From: Dokdonia sp. Dokd-P16
GTDB lineage: Bacteria > Bacteroidota > Bacteroidia > Flavobacteriales > Flavobacteriaceae
Direction: 5' to 3'
Assembly: GCF_003095655.1 (NCBI RefSeq)
Contig: NZ_CP029151.1
Coordinates: forward strand, 2,541,001-2,605,000
Length of the DNA: 64,000 bases
A program made the position numbers and the translations under genes. Within the stretch, counting starts at the first letter, position 1; each line of letters begins with the position of its first letter. Of this stretch, positions 9,183 to 18,760 are shown in pieces. The notes beneath the pieces are model-generated. The model had not been told where the DNA came from, searched no databases, and saw only the letters and a list, made by a program, of their open reading frames with translations.

Positions 9183-9638
9183 TTAATTAGTCGTGTTTTT
9201 CTTTCCGTAAAAATAGAGTGAATGCTTGTCTATTGTAATATCAAAAACCTCTTCTATGGTTTTCTTTATAGACTGTATACGAGGATCGCAAAATTCTATT
9301 ACTTCTCCTGTATCTGTAAGTATAACGTGATCATGTTGTTTATCAAAGTATGACTTTTCATACTGAGCTTGATTATTGCCAAACTGATGTTTGCGTACAA
9401 GGCCACATTCTAGTAAGAGTTCTATGGTGTTGTATAATGTCGCACGGCTCACCCTATAGTTCTTGTTTTTCATACTAATGTAGAGCGTCTCGATATCAAA
9501 GTGCTCTTCATTGCTGTATATCTCTTGCAAGATGGCAAAACGTTCAGGTGTTTTGCGGTGACCTTTTTCTTCTAGATAGGCTGTAAAAACGCCTTTTACA
9601 ACGTCTTGATCCTTATTAATAGTAGCTTTTAGTGGCAT
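9183..9638 (-). CDS. Fur-family transcriptional regulator
   Basis: 151 residues. A winged-helix DNA-binding N-terminus ([36 protein letters not shown]) is followed by the Fur dimerisation domain with [20 protein letters not shown]. The position that holds the structural CxxC zinc pair in many Fur proteins reads LTDTG, so that zinc site is absent, although the regulatory metal site (H-D-H) looks kept. It lies between spoT and purA with short gaps (29 and 7 bases), so it is probably cotranscribed. Whether it senses iron, zinc or peroxide cannot be told. Confidence 0.9.
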   Translation of the reverse strand: MPLKATINKDQDVVKGVFTAYLEEKGHRKTPERFAILQEIYSNEEHFDIETLYISMKNKNYRVSRATLYNTIELLLECGLVRKHQFGNNQAQYEKSYFDKQHDHVILTDTGEVIEFCDPRIQSIKKTIEEVFDITIDKHSLYFYGKKNTTN

Positions 9639-9667
9639 CGTTTTTAGTAAAGGACGAATTTACGGAT

Positions 9668-11878
9668 TTATACTCGAGTCACTTGGTCGATACCGTCTAT
9701 TTTTTTAAGATTTTCTATCAAGGTTTTCAACAATTCATTGTTTCTCACTAGTACCGTTATTTTTCCTTTAAAGACACCTCCTTGAGTAGTGAAATTAATA
9801 CCCTTTATTTCTACGTGCTGGTGCTTTGAAATCTCTGCGGTTACAGTATTTACAAGTCCCAAATTATCAATACCTGTAAGTATGATGTCTGTTTGATAAC
9901 CAGTGTCTGATGAGTCTACCCACTTTGCCTTAATGATTCTATAGGCATAGTTGCTCCTCATGGAGATTGCATTAGGGCAATTGTTTTTATGCACCTTTAT
10001 GCCATCATTTATAGTGGTAAACCCAAAAACTGGATCACCAGGTATAGGGCTACAACATTTTGCAAATGAGTAATCGAGTTTTTGATCTTCTGGACCAAAA
10101 ACTAATGAGTCATAATTGTTAGTGATTTCATCTTTATGAACATCTGGCGGACTATTAGGCTTGCGTATTTTACTTTTAATAAATGACATTAGAGCGTTGC
10201 TGCGTTGTGCAGCAAACTCTTTAATCATTTTATTATCTATCGTTCCGTTACCTATGCGATAAAACAGATCCAGACTAGTGTTTAGCTTGAAATAGGAGAC
10301 TAGTTCGTTTATAGTTTTCTCGTTAAGAGGTATTTTTTGAGATTTAAGTTTACGATTCAAGATAGCCTTACCATCATCTGCAAGTTCTTTCTTTTCGTCC
10401 TTGAGAGATGATTTTATCTTAGCACGCGCTCTTGCTGTTGTAGCATAGTCAAGCCAGTTATTTGTAGGATGCGCAGATTCTGATGTGATGATTTCTACCT
10501 GGTCGCCACTTTTAAGTTCGTGACTTAGCGGCACAAGTCTTCCATTAACTCTGGATCCGCGAGTATGTAATCCTACTTCTGTATGTACACTAAAGGCAAA
10601 ATCTAGCGGAGTTGCACCTTTAGGAAGAGATTTGAGTTCCCCTTGAGGTGTAAATACAAAGATCTCCTTGTTGTAAAGGTTGAGTTTAAAGTTCTCAACA
10701 AAGTCTACCGCATTTTGATCAGGGTTTTCTAGTGCTTCCTGCAGTTTGTTAATCCAGTCGTCTAGTGTAGAATCTCCATCGTTCCCTTGTTTATACTTAA
10801 AGTGAGCTGCATATCCTTTCTCTGCTATTTCATTCATTCGTTCAGAACGAATCTGTACTTCTACCCATCGTCCTTTAAGTCCCATTACAGTAATATGTAG
10901 TGCCTCATATCCCGTGGTTTTAGGAGAAGAAATCCAGTCTCTAAGGCGAGTAGGATTAGGTCTAAAGTGGTCTGTAACTATAGAGTAGATCTTCCAGGCT
11001 AAGAATTTCTCATTAGCCTTATCACTCTTATAGATGATACGTATCGCAAACTTGTCATACACCTCTTCAAAAGTGACTCCTTGCGCAAGAATCTTACGCC
11101 TTATACTGTATATCGATTTTGGGCGTCCTTTGATTTGATAATTGAGTCCTTCTTCATCTAGAGAGTCTTCTATAACTTTTTTAAACTCTTTAATGTAATC
11201 ATCTTGTTGAGCTTTGCTCTCTGTGATTTTACCAGAAAGATCTTTATAAACTTCTGGTTCTGTATATTTTAAACTTAAGTCTTCAAGCTCTGTTTTTATA
11301 TTGTAAAGTCCCATTCTATGAGCTAGAGGCGCATATATATAAAGAGTCTCACTTGCAATTTTTGATTGCTTGTCTGGACGCATGGAATCCATGGTCTGCA
11401 TATTGTGAAGGCGGTCTGCTATTTTAATAATAATAACTCTAGGGTCATCATTAATAGTAAGTAGCATTTTTCTAAAATTCTCTGCTTGTAAAGAGACATC
11501 TCTGTCCTTTTTTAAACTAGATATTTTAGTGAGTCCATCTACAATACGAGCGACAGTCTCGCCAAACATTTGTTCAAGGTCAGATAGGGTGTACTCAGTA
11601 TCCTCTACTACATCATGTAATAATGCGCTGGCTATTGACGTAGCATCAAGACCTATCTCGCTAGCAACAATTTGTGCTACAGCAACTGGATGAAAGATGT
11701 ATGCTTCACCAGACTTTCGGCGTTGTGATTTGTGAGCATCAACAGCAACGTCAAATGCTTTACGAATCATTTTTTTATCATCCTCTGATAAGGTTTGATA
11801 GCTTATGCGCAACAGTTTTTTATACTGTCTCGTCAGCTCCTTATTCTCTGCCTCTATAAATTCTGTCGTTAATTCCAT
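9668..11878 (-). CDS. spoT: Bifunctional (p)ppGpp synthetase/hydrolase, RelA/SpoT family
   Basis: 736 residues from the ATG at 11878. I chose this start because the protein then opens with MELTTEFIEAENKEL, as in homologues; an upstream ATG at 11920 only adds 14 residues. It makes and breaks the stringent alarmone. The order is HD hydrolase domain (SALLHDVVEDTEY, intact HD), synthetase domain (IKGRPKSIYSI, SSPKTTGYEALHITV), TGS (FVFTPQGELKSLPKGATPLDFAF), a helical linker with CCSPIPGD, and a C-terminal ACT domain. It is the head of a cluster with the Fur-family gene and purA, a meeting of nucleotide supply and starvation control. Confidence 0.95.
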   Translation of the reverse strand: MELTTEFIEAENKELTRQYKKLLRISYQTLSEDDKKMIRKAFDVAVDAHKSQRRKSGEAYIFHPVAVAQIVASEIGLDATSIASALLHDVVEDTEYTLSDLEQMFGETVARIVDGLTKISSLKKDRDVSLQAENFRKMLLTINDDPRVIIIKIADRLHNMQTMDSMRPDKQSKIASETLYIYAPLAHRMGLYNIKTELEDLSLKYTEPEVYKDLSGKITESKAQQDDYIKEFKKVIEDSLDEEGLNYQIKGRPKSIYSIRRKILAQGVTFEEVYDKFAIRIIYKSDKANEKFLAWKIYSIVTDHFRPNPTRLRDWISSPKTTGYEALHITVMGLKGRWVEVQIRSERMNEIAEKGYAAHFKYKQGNDGDSTLDDWINKLQEALENPDQNAVDFVENFKLNLYNKEIFVFTPQGELKSLPKGATPLDFAFSVHTEVGLHTRGSRVNGRLVPLSHELKSGDQVEIITSESAHPTNNWLDYATTARARAKIKSSLKDEKKELADDGKAILNRKLKSQKIPLNEKTINELVSYFKLNTSLDLFYRIGNGTIDNKMIKEFAAQRSNALMSFIKSKIRKPNSPPDVHKDEITNNYDSLVFGPEDQKLDYSFAKCCSPIPGDPVFGFTTINDGIKVHKNNCPNAISMRSNYAYRIIKAKWVDSSDTGYQTDIILTGIDNLGLVNTVTAEISKHQHVEIKGINFTTQGGVFKGKITVLVRNNELLKTLIENLKKIDGIDQVTRV

Positions 11879-11990
11879 ATGATCTCTTAAATGTACCATT
11901 TTCTCATAAATGAACAACATATTATAACGACATCTTGTGAGGATTTATGTAACGATGTCTTTTTAAGATATATGGGTTCATTTATTAATA

Positions 11991-12008
11991 ACGCTTTCGC
12001 GAAAGCGT
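11991..12008. repeat. TTTCGCGAAA palindrome between spoT and the exchanger gene
   Basis: Eighteen-base perfect palindrome ACGCTTTCGCGAAAGCGT in the divergent intergenic region. Confidence 0.9.
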
Positions 12009-12066
12009 ACTACTCATTACGACCATCAGTACTTATTTATTCCCATTATACATGAGTGTTAATTCT

Positions 12067-12074
12067 TATCTTCG
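12067..12074 (+). promoter_or_regulatory. Possible -7 box (TAnnTTTG-like) for the exchanger gene
   Basis: TATCTTCG is close to the Bacteroidetes -7 consensus TAnnTTTG, 18 bases before the chosen ATG. No clear -33 element is seen. Confidence 0.3.
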
Positions 12075-12091
12075 CCCTAAAAGTAGAATTT

Positions 12092-13042
12092 ATGAGCATT
12101 TTTTATATTCTAGTGGGCTTGGTATTGCTAGTAGTAGGTGGGGAGTTTTTAGTGAGGGCATCTGTTGGGTTGTCATTTAAGCTCAACCTTTCTAAAATGG
12201 TGATTGGTCTTACGGTTGTGTCATTTGCGACCTCCGCGCCAGAGCTTTTAGTGAGTGTTCAAGCAGCTTTAGACGGTAGTTCTGATATTGCATTAGGTAA
12301 TGTCATAGGGTCTAATATTGCAAACATAGGTCTCGTTTTAGGTATCACTGCAGTAATTTCTGCACTTGCGATAGATCGTGATTTTTACCGTTTTAACTGG
12401 CCGGTGATGATGTTCTTTTCTGTAGCCTTGTTTTTTCTACTCTCAAATGATGGAAAACTCACCGCTACCGAAGGTGGAGGACTACTTGCGGCACTTGGTG
12501 TTTATTTATATTTCTTACTTCGCAGAGCTAGAAAAAGTGCAGCGTTAGAAGGAAGCGATGGTGTAGATGAGGGATTAGGTCAAGCATCTTATTTTAAAAT
12601 AATCTTCTGGCTTCTCATAGGTGGAGCAGCATTGTACTTTGGTTCTGAGTGGCTCGTTTCTGGAGCAAAGGAGCTTGCAACGGCTGTTGGTATAAGTGAA
12701 TACGCTATTTCTGTAACTGTTATCGCAATAGGGACTAGTGTTCCAGAACTGGCGGCATCTGTTATAGCGGCTTTAAAGAAAGAGAAAGCTATTTCTTTAG
12801 GAAACTTAATAGGTTCTAATATTTTTAATATTGCCTCAGTATTAGGGATAACATCGCTTATTAAGGACATTAATGTGGTAGATGATGCTATTTTAGGCAC
12901 TAATATTTACTGGATGATAGGCTTTGCAGCAATCTTATTACCACTTGCTTTTATACCTACAAAATTACAGATAGGGAGAATTAAAGGGTTGGTCCTTGTA
13001 GGAGCTTACATATTATTTATAGCACTCGCATTTGCGGCCTAA
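12092..13042 (+). CDS. Na+/Ca2+ exchanger-family antiporter (CaxA/YrbG-like)
   Basis: 316 residues from the ATG at 12092, preferred over 12056 because the membrane protein then begins MSIFYILVGLVLLVVGGEF as in homologues. About ten helices form two inverted halves. Each half carries the alpha-repeat motif: SFATSAPELLVS with GNVIGSNIANIG, then AIGTSVPELAASV with GNLIGSNIFNI. The family exchanges Ca2+ for Na+ or H+ across the inner membrane. It is monocistronic, with a TTTCGCGAAA palindrome and a terminator after it. Confidence 0.92.
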   Translation: MSIFYILVGLVLLVVGGEFLVRASVGLSFKLNLSKMVIGLTVVSFATSAPELLVSVQAALDGSSDIALGNVIGSNIANIGLVLGITAVISALAIDRDFYRFNWPVMMFFSVALFFLLSNDGKLTATEGGGLLAALGVYLYFLLRRARKSAALEGSDGVDEGLGQASYFKIIFWLLIGGAALYFGSEWLVSGAKELATAVGISEYAISVTVIAIGTSVPELAASVIAALKKEKAISLGNLIGSNIFNIASVLGITSLIKDINVVDDAILGTNIYWMIGFAAILLPLAFIPTKLQIGRIKGLVLVGAYILFIALAFAA

Positions 13043-13125
13043 CGTAAACTGGTTGCTCGTAAAATTTACAATCGTATTAAGTATGTCAATATGTTGATTA
13101 TATAATGCTCTTATTGTCTTCAAAG

Positions 13126-13145
13126 TACGCTTTCGCGAAAGCGTA
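13126..13145. repeat. TTTCGCGAAA palindrome, 20-bp copy
   Basis: Perfect palindrome between the exchanger and class II glutamine synthetase genes, right beside a terminator, as at 1567. Confidence 0.9.
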
Positions 13146-13149
13146 ACAC

Positions 13150-13185
13150 AAAAAAAATGCTCAACCTAAGTTGAGCATTTTTACA
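13150..13185 (-). terminator. Bidirectional terminator between exchanger and glutamine synthetase II
   Basis: Stem AAATGCTCAAC / TTGAGCATTT with A and T runs on both sides, between two convergent stops. Confidence 0.85.
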
Positions 13186-13203
13186 TTTATATATAAATCA
13201 GAA

Positions 13204-14214
13204 TTAAACCTTTGCAGTTTTTACAGTCTCGATAATACGACCTGCTACGCGGTATGGATCTGCGTTTGAAGCTGGACGACGATCTTCTAGCCATCCTTTC
13301 CATCCTTGCTCTACAGTGATAATAGGGATACGTAATGACGCTCCACGATCTGATACTCCATAAGAGAAGTCCGAAATAGAAGCAGTCTCGTGATCTCCAG
13401 TAAGACGCTGCTCATTGTGAGCTCCGTATGCTTTAATATGTTCTTTTGTAAATGGACGGAAAGCCTCACATATTTTTTCGTAAGTTTCTTTAGACCCACA
13501 AGTTCTCAGTACTTCATTTGAGAAGTTTGCGTGCATACCAGAACCGTTCCAGTCTCCTTTTACTGGTTTAGGGTGATACTCAATGTACCATCCATACTGC
13601 TCAGTAAGACGATCTAGAAGGTAACGTGATACCCATATTTCATCTCCAGCTTTTTTTGCTCCTTTTGCAAATAATTGGTATTCCCACTGTCCAGAAGCAA
13701 CCTCTTGGTTAATTCCTTCAAAGTTAAGACCAGCCTCGATACAAAGGTCTGCGTGCTCTTCTACAAAATCACGACCATGTGTATGACGACCTCCTACAGA
13801 ACAGTAATACATTCCTTGTGGTCCTGGGTATCCACCTATTGGGAAACCTAAAGGTAGTTGAGTTTCTCTATCCATGATAAAATATTCTTGCTCAAAACCG
13901 AACCAGAAATCATTATCATCATCATCTATTTTTGCTCTGTGGTTTGATGCATGTGGCGTACCATCTGCACTTAGCACTTCTGTCATTACTAAAAATCCAT
14001 CAGTACGTTGTGGATCTGGGTAGATAGCTACTGGTTTTAGAAGACAATCTGAAGCTCCTCCAGATGCTTGCTTAGTAGAAGACCCATCAAAAGACCATAT
14101 TGGACAGTCTTCTAATTTTCCGCTAAAGTCGTTTACAACTTTAGTCTTGCTTCTCATATTTTGTGTGGGTGTGTACCCGTCTAACCAAATGTATTCTAGT
14201 TTTGACTTACTCAT
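13204..14214 (-). CDS. Glutamine synthetase, class II (eukaryotic-like)
   Basis: 336 residues from the ATG at 14214, which gives the usual MSKSKLEYIWLDGY start; the upstream ATG at 14271 is less likely. It makes glutamine from glutamate, ammonia and ATP. GSII motifs seen are WSFDGSSTKQA, FGFEQEYFIMD, NGSGMHANFS and DRRPASNADPYRV. It is divergent from a class III enzyme, with a shared control region of about 300 bases. Class II enzymes are common in eukaryotes and found in scattered bacteria, including flavobacteria. Confidence 0.95.
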   Translation of the reverse strand: MSKSKLEYIWLDGYTPTQNMRSKTKVVNDFSGKLEDCPIWSFDGSSTKQASGGASDCLLKPVAIYPDPQRTDGFLVMTEVLSADGTPHASNHRAKIDDDDNDFWFGFEQEYFIMDRETQLPLGFPIGGYPGPQGMYYCSVGGRHTHGRDFVEEHADLCIEAGLNFEGINQEVASGQWEYQLFAKGAKKAGDEIWVSRYLLDRLTEQYGWYIEYHPKPVKGDWNGSGMHANFSNEVLRTCGSKETYEKICEAFRPFTKEHIKAYGAHNEQRLTGDHETASISDFSYGVSDRGASLRIPIITVEQGWKGWLEDRRPASNADPYRVAGRIIETVKTAKV

Positions 14215-14348
14215 AATAGCATTTAATGTTTTAGTTAACGAAGGCAAATATAAAATAATTTTAAAAGGCAATCAGTATTTTAGGGCTTAGTTATTAAAAA
14301 ATATTGATTTTTATAAACAACCCCTTAAAATTTAGGGGGTCTGTAATA

Positions 14349-14382
14349 TTTGACTATAATTTTTATATTTCCCTTATATTTG
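14349..14382 (+). promoter_or_regulatory. Candidate Bacteroidetes promoter for the class III glutamine synthetase
   Basis: TTTG at 14349-14352 and TATATTTG at 14375-14382, spaced 22 bases apart, match the -33/-7 pattern TTTG-n-TAnnTTTG. This would leave a leader of about 130 bases before the ATG at 14519. An inverted CCCCTTAAAATTTAGGGG lies just upstream (about 14322-14339) and could be an operator for either gene. Confidence 0.5.
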
Positions 14383-14518
14383 TGCCCTAGAATAGTGGTG
14401 TTATTAGGTTTTTAGCAACGGCTATTATTAAACATCTCGTAAAATATTTATAATCATTGCGTTATGATAATTTCTCTTTAGTAGAAAATATCGTGACTAT
14501 AATAATGTAAGATCAATT

Positions 14519-16702
14519 ATGTCAAAAATCCGTTTTAAAGCCTTGCATGATGTGCAACATAGACCAGCAGTAACTTTTGAAGCTTTAGGAAGGCCATCTT
14601 CATTATTTAAATCTAACGTTTTTGGAGAGCAAGCTATGCGTCAGTTTCTGTCTAAATCTACCATAGACAGTGTGCAGACAGCGATACGAAAAGGAGATAA
14701 TATAGATCGCATTACTGCAGACGCCATTGCTACAGGAATGAAATCTTGGGCACTAGAAAAAAGAGCTACCCATTACACGCATTGGTTTCAACCTCTTACA
14801 GGTGCCACGGCAGAGAAGCATGATGCTTTTTTTGAAATTACAACAGATGGCCATGTTATTGATAAATTTGACGGAGGACAGCTAGCACAGCAAGAGCCAG
14901 ATGCCTCGAGCTTTCCTAATGGGGGAATACGCAACACCTTTGAAGCAAGAGGATATACCGCTTGGGATCCTACTTCACCAGCATTTATATATGACAATAC
15001 CTTGTGTATTCCAACGGTTTTTGTGGCATACACGGGAGAAGCACTTGATTATAAGACACCTTTATTAAAAGCCCTTAACACGATTGATCAAGCTGCTACG
15101 GCAGTCGCTCAGTATTTTAATAAAAATGTAAATAAAGTAACAGCGACCTTAGGGTGGGAGCAAGAATTTTTCCTCATAGATGCGTCACTAGCTGCTGCAA
15201 GACCCGACTTGATGCTTACAGGGAGAACGCTTTTAGGTCATGCCGCTGCCAAAGGACAACAACTCGATGATCATTACTTTGGATCTATTCCTATCCGTGT
15301 GCTGGCATATTTAAAGGAGTTAGAGCAAGAATGCTTGTTACTTGGTATTCCTTTAAAGACAAGGCATAATGAAGTTGCTCCTAATCAATTTGAGATGGCT
15401 CCTATTTTTGAAGAAGCAAATCTAGCTGTCGATCACAATGCATTACTCATGGATGTGATGCAGAAAGTAGCGCAACGTCATCACTTTAAGGTACTCTTTC
15501 ATGAGAAACCATTTGAGAATATAAATGGTAGTGGGAAACATAATAACTGGTCACTAGCTACAGATACAGGAGTAAACCTACTAAGCCCAGGAAGTACTCC
15601 AATGAAAAATTTACAATTTCTCACCTTCTTTGTAAATACTATTAAAGCGGTTCATGAGCATGAAGCTTTGCTTAGAGCTTCTATTGCTAGTGCGGGTAAT
15701 GATTATCGTTTAGGTGCAAATGAAGCACCACCAGCCATTATATCTGTATTTATAGGTTCGCAACTCACACAAGTGCTAGATGAGTTAGAAAAAGTAACAG
15801 ATGGAAAATTATCTCCACAAGAAAAGACAGATTTAAAACTTAATGTAATAGGTAAGATTCCAGAGATTTTACTTGATAATACAGATCGCAATCGTACCTC
15901 ACCTTTTGCGTTTACAGGTAATAAGTTCGAGTTTAGAGCCGTAGGTGCTACTGCAAACTGTGCAAACCCGATGACGGTTCTTAACGCAATTGTGGCACAA
16001 CAGCTTATTGCATTTAAAAAGGAGGTAGATGCTCTTATAGATAATAAGGACATGAAAAAGGACGATGCTATCTTTAATATCCTTAGAGAGTATATAAAGG
16101 ACAGTAAGAAAATAAGATTTGAAGGAGATGGTTATGGAGCCTCTTGGGAAAAAGAAGCAAAAAAGCGCAAGCTCAGTAATAATAAGACCACAGTTTCTGC
16201 TCTTGAAGCTCGCATAAGTAAGAGTACGGTAGCATTATTTGAGTCTTTAGGTATTATGAACAATGTTGAGATTCAAGCGCGTTACGAGATCGAACTTGAA
16301 GAGTACGTAAAACGTATACAGATAGAAAGCCGTGTGCTAGGTGATGTAGCTCGTAATCATATTATTCCTACAGCTTTGAGATATCAAAATGTTTTGATAG
16401 ACAATGTAAGAGGTTTGAAAGAAATATATGGTGAAGATTTTACCGCTTTCGCGAAAGCGCAAACAACCATTATTAAATCAATCTCAGAACATACCGCTAG
16501 TATTAATAGTCTCATAACGGAAATGATAAATGCTCGAAAAGAAGCAAATGCACTTGACCTTAAAGACAAGGCAGGCAATTATGCTGCGAAAGTGAAGCCA
16601 TATTTTGAGCAGATAAGAAGAGATTGTGATAAATTAGAACTTTTAGTGGAAGATGAGTTATGGCCTTTACCAAAATATAGAGAATTACTCTTCATAAATT
16701 AA
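14519..16702 (+). CDS. glnN: Glutamine synthetase, class III
   Basis: 727 residues, the usual GSIII length. Visible motifs are FGEQAMRQFL (N-terminal GSIII domain), TLGWEQEFFLID, HNEVAPNQFEMAPIFEE, NGSGKHNNWS, LGANEAPPAIISVFIG and a helical C-terminal region. It performs the same reaction as the divergent class II enzyme. The palindrome copy at 16444-16459 encodes AFAKA near the C-terminus. Having both classes side by side suggests nitrogen-dependent switching, which is inference. Confidence 0.96.
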   Translation: MSKIRFKALHDVQHRPAVTFEALGRPSSLFKSNVFGEQAMRQFLSKSTIDSVQTAIRKGDNIDRITADAIATGMKSWALEKRATHYTHWFQPLTGATAEKHDAFFEITTDGHVIDKFDGGQLAQQEPDASSFPNGGIRNTFEARGYTAWDPTSPAFIYDNTLCIPTVFVAYTGEALDYKTPLLKALNTIDQAATAVAQYFNKNVNKVTATLGWEQEFFLIDASLAAARPDLMLTGRTLLGHAAAKGQQLDDHYFGSIPIRVLAYLKELEQECLLLGIPLKTRHNEVAPNQFEMAPIFEEANLAVDHNALLMDVMQKVAQRHHFKVLFHEKPFENINGSGKHNNWSLATDTGVNLLSPGSTPMKNLQFLTFFVNTIKAVHEHEALLRASIASAGNDYRLGANEAPPAIISVFIGSQLTQVLDELEKVTDGKLSPQEKTDLKLNVIGKIPEILLDNTDRNRTSPFAFTGNKFEFRAVGATANCANPMTVLNAIVAQQLIAFKKEVDALIDNKDMKKDDAIFNILREYIKDSKKIRFEGDGYGASWEKEAKKRKLSNNKTTVSALEARISKSTVALFESLGIMNNVEIQARYEIELEEYVKRIQIESRVLGDVARNHIIPTALRYQNVLIDNVRGLKEIYGEDFTAFAKAQTTIIKSISEHTASINSLITEMINARKEANALDLKDKAGNYAAKVKPYFEQIRRDCDKLELLVEDELWPLPKYRELLFIN
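16444..16459. repeat. TTTCGCGAAA palindrome encoding AFAKA in GSIII
   Basis: CGCTTTCGCGAAAGCG in frame, read Ala-Phe-Ala-Lys-Ala at about residue 643-647. Confidence 0.9.
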
Positions 16703-17111
16703 GCTCTGTTTTTTAATTAAAGTCACAAGGCTTTATAATGTACAAGTATAAGACGACTGTAAGTTTCTTATAGTCAGCGTACTCGTAAGAAAAATCTGAT
16801 TCTAATATACCCGCATCTATAAAGGGGTGTTTACCCCTGCGTGCTTAGCCACTGTAAACACTAGCGCTAAGCGAAAAATGTTAAATATATAATAACGTTT
16901 CATCGAAAACAGCTGGTAACTTCTTGGAAGAGAGATAGATTTTCCTAATTTAGTACTCGTATTACAACCATTATCTCCCCCTCGTAATACTTACTCCCCC
17001 GTAATAATAGATTAAAAGACGCAATTGCGATGACAATGACGATGATTTGTTGTGTCTTACAGATATGTATTTATTAACCATTTATATATTATTAACTTAA
17101 ACTCAATTATT
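16703..17111 (+). promoter_or_regulatory. Long control/leader region of the curli operon
   Basis: 409 bases without a gene. I see a perfect hairpin AAAGGGGTGTTTACCCCT (16818-16835) followed by a second imperfect stem around GCTTAGC/GCTAAGC (16845-16877). Then comes a C-rich tract with repeated CTCCCCC/ACTCCCCC (16974-17000). Curli promoters are usually heavily regulated, so this long region is a reasonable place for operators or an RNA leader. No known riboswitch is recognised. Confidence 0.4.
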
Positions 17112-18635
17112 ATGAAAAAAGTAATTTTTAGTGCCGCGGCACTCATGATCGGAGCGGTTGCTTTGGGGCAGACTACTCAGCAATCTAACACTGGAGTCAC
17201 TGTAGGAACAGCTAGTACGGCAGCATCTGTTTTGTTAACACAGCCAGCATTAACGCCTGTAGCAAATAAGGGACTTGCTATTCAAAACGGAAATGATAAC
17301 TTACTTGAGGTACGTCAAACGGGATCGTCTCAAGGTGTGTATACAAATCAGTCTGATGGTAACGGCCTCGGGATGAATGAAGCACGAGTGGTTCAGCAAG
17401 GAGGGGTAAGTGCATTGAGTGGTATGTTCAACTTAGCTCAAGTAGAGCAAGTGGGTGAAGGAAACTCAGGAGATGTTGAGCAACAAGGTGATTTGAACGA
17501 CGCACTTATAGAGCAAGGTCTTGCAGATCTTGGTACGGCAGATTTAAGTAAAGACAACTTAGCACGTATCCAGCAAGGTAATGGTGATCAAGCTCAAAAT
17601 AACTTTGCAGCTGTAACGCAGCAAGGAGAAGATAACAACGCACACACACTCCAAACATATGACAATAACACTGCTTGGACAGTGCAGAATGGAGAGGATA
17701 ATGCGGCTTATATTCGTCAAAAAGCGAATGGAAATCAAACAGAAGGTCACGACGCCCTTGTAGACCAATTTGGTGATGATAACGAATCAGTAGTAAATCA
17801 AGAAGGTTCTGCAAAGAACACTGCACGTACTGTAGTTAATGGAGACGGTAATGCTTCAAGTCAGATTCAAATTTCTACTGGTAGTGCCGCTGGTGATGGT
17901 AACGTAGCTTATGTAAATCAAGGAGCATTTCCAGATGCTAATGGCTTAGTGACTGTTGGAGCTGTGGGGTATACTCTTTTAGATGGTATTGTTGATGAAA
18001 TAGGAAATACTTTAACTGCTCCTACATCAGGTTCTGAAGGTGCAGAGGCATACCAACTTCAAGACGGTGAGCGTAATTTAGCTACTACTTTTCAATTTGG
18101 TGAGCCAGGTAATTATACTGAGCAGAGCCAAGATGGAAATGACAACCTATCGCTTACTTATCAAAATCTTTATGGTAATCCTAATGGTGGTGATAACTAC
18201 CTTGCACATACTCAAGATGGAGATGCAAACATTGCTGGTTCTGCACAAAATGGAAGTGAGCACAAAGCTTGGATTGATCAAAATGGAAGCGGAAACGTTG
18301 CTGGATCTACTCAAAGAGGTAAGGGTAATGGTCTCTTAATAGTACAAGATGGGGATGACAACTTTGCTACATCTGCTCAGAGAGGGATTGATAACGACGT
18401 TGTAATCTATCAAGATGCTGGACAGAGCTTCGTATCAGAGCAAAACTTACCAGGAAATAATGCACCAGTAGGAGCGCCAAACGGAAATAACTCAATAGAT
18501 GTTATTCAAGTAGGGCCATCTAATCCATCTGCATTTCCTGCACAACAGAATTATAGCGCATTCTTATCTAGAACTAGAGCTGCACAATCAAATTTAGTTG
18601 GAGCATCAAGAATAGGACTTACAAACATCAATTAA
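17112..18635 (+). CDS. Curlin-repeat protein, major amyloid subunit candidate (CsgA-like)
   Basis: 507 residues from the ATG at 17112, which opens a clean signal peptide (MKKVIFSAAALMIGAVALGQ); the in-frame ATG at 17052 adds a non-signal extension. The mature part is a chain of curlin-type units with Q-x-G-x-x-N-x-A spacing (for example QNGNDNLLEVRQTG, QQGEDNNAHTLQT, QNGEDNAAYIRQK, QNGSGNVAGSTQRG). Gln/Asn and Gly pairs recur about every 20-23 residues. E. coli CsgA has five such units; this protein is over three times longer. It would be exported by the CsgG pore encoded downstream and form the fibre. Confidence 0.85.
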   Translation: MKKVIFSAAALMIGAVALGQTTQQSNTGVTVGTASTAASVLLTQPALTPVANKGLAIQNGNDNLLEVRQTGSSQGVYTNQSDGNGLGMNEARVVQQGGVSALSGMFNLAQVEQVGEGNSGDVEQQGDLNDALIEQGLADLGTADLSKDNLARIQQGNGDQAQNNFAAVTQQGEDNNAHTLQTYDNNTAWTVQNGEDNAAYIRQKANGNQTEGHDALVDQFGDDNESVVNQEGSAKNTARTVVNGDGNASSQIQISTGSAAGDGNVAYVNQGAFPDANGLVTVGAVGYTLLDGIVDEIGNTLTAPTSGSEGAEAYQLQDGERNLATTFQFGEPGNYTEQSQDGNDNLSLTYQNLYGNPNGGDNYLAHTQDGDANIAGSAQNGSEHKAWIDQNGSGNVAGSTQRGKGNGLLIVQDGDDNFATSAQRGIDNDVVIYQDAGQSFVSEQNLPGNNAPVGAPNGNNSIDVIQVGPSNPSAFPAQQNYSAFLSRTRAAQSNLVGASRIGLTNIN

Positions 18636-18760
18636 GAAATGTTTGAAAATGTAAAGTTATTTTTCTGAAATAAACCATAGAATAAGGGGGAAGGATAGGC
18701 GTAAATTTATTGAGCGTTTAGCACTTCCTCCCTTATTATTTAATTAAAAATTTTAAAATC

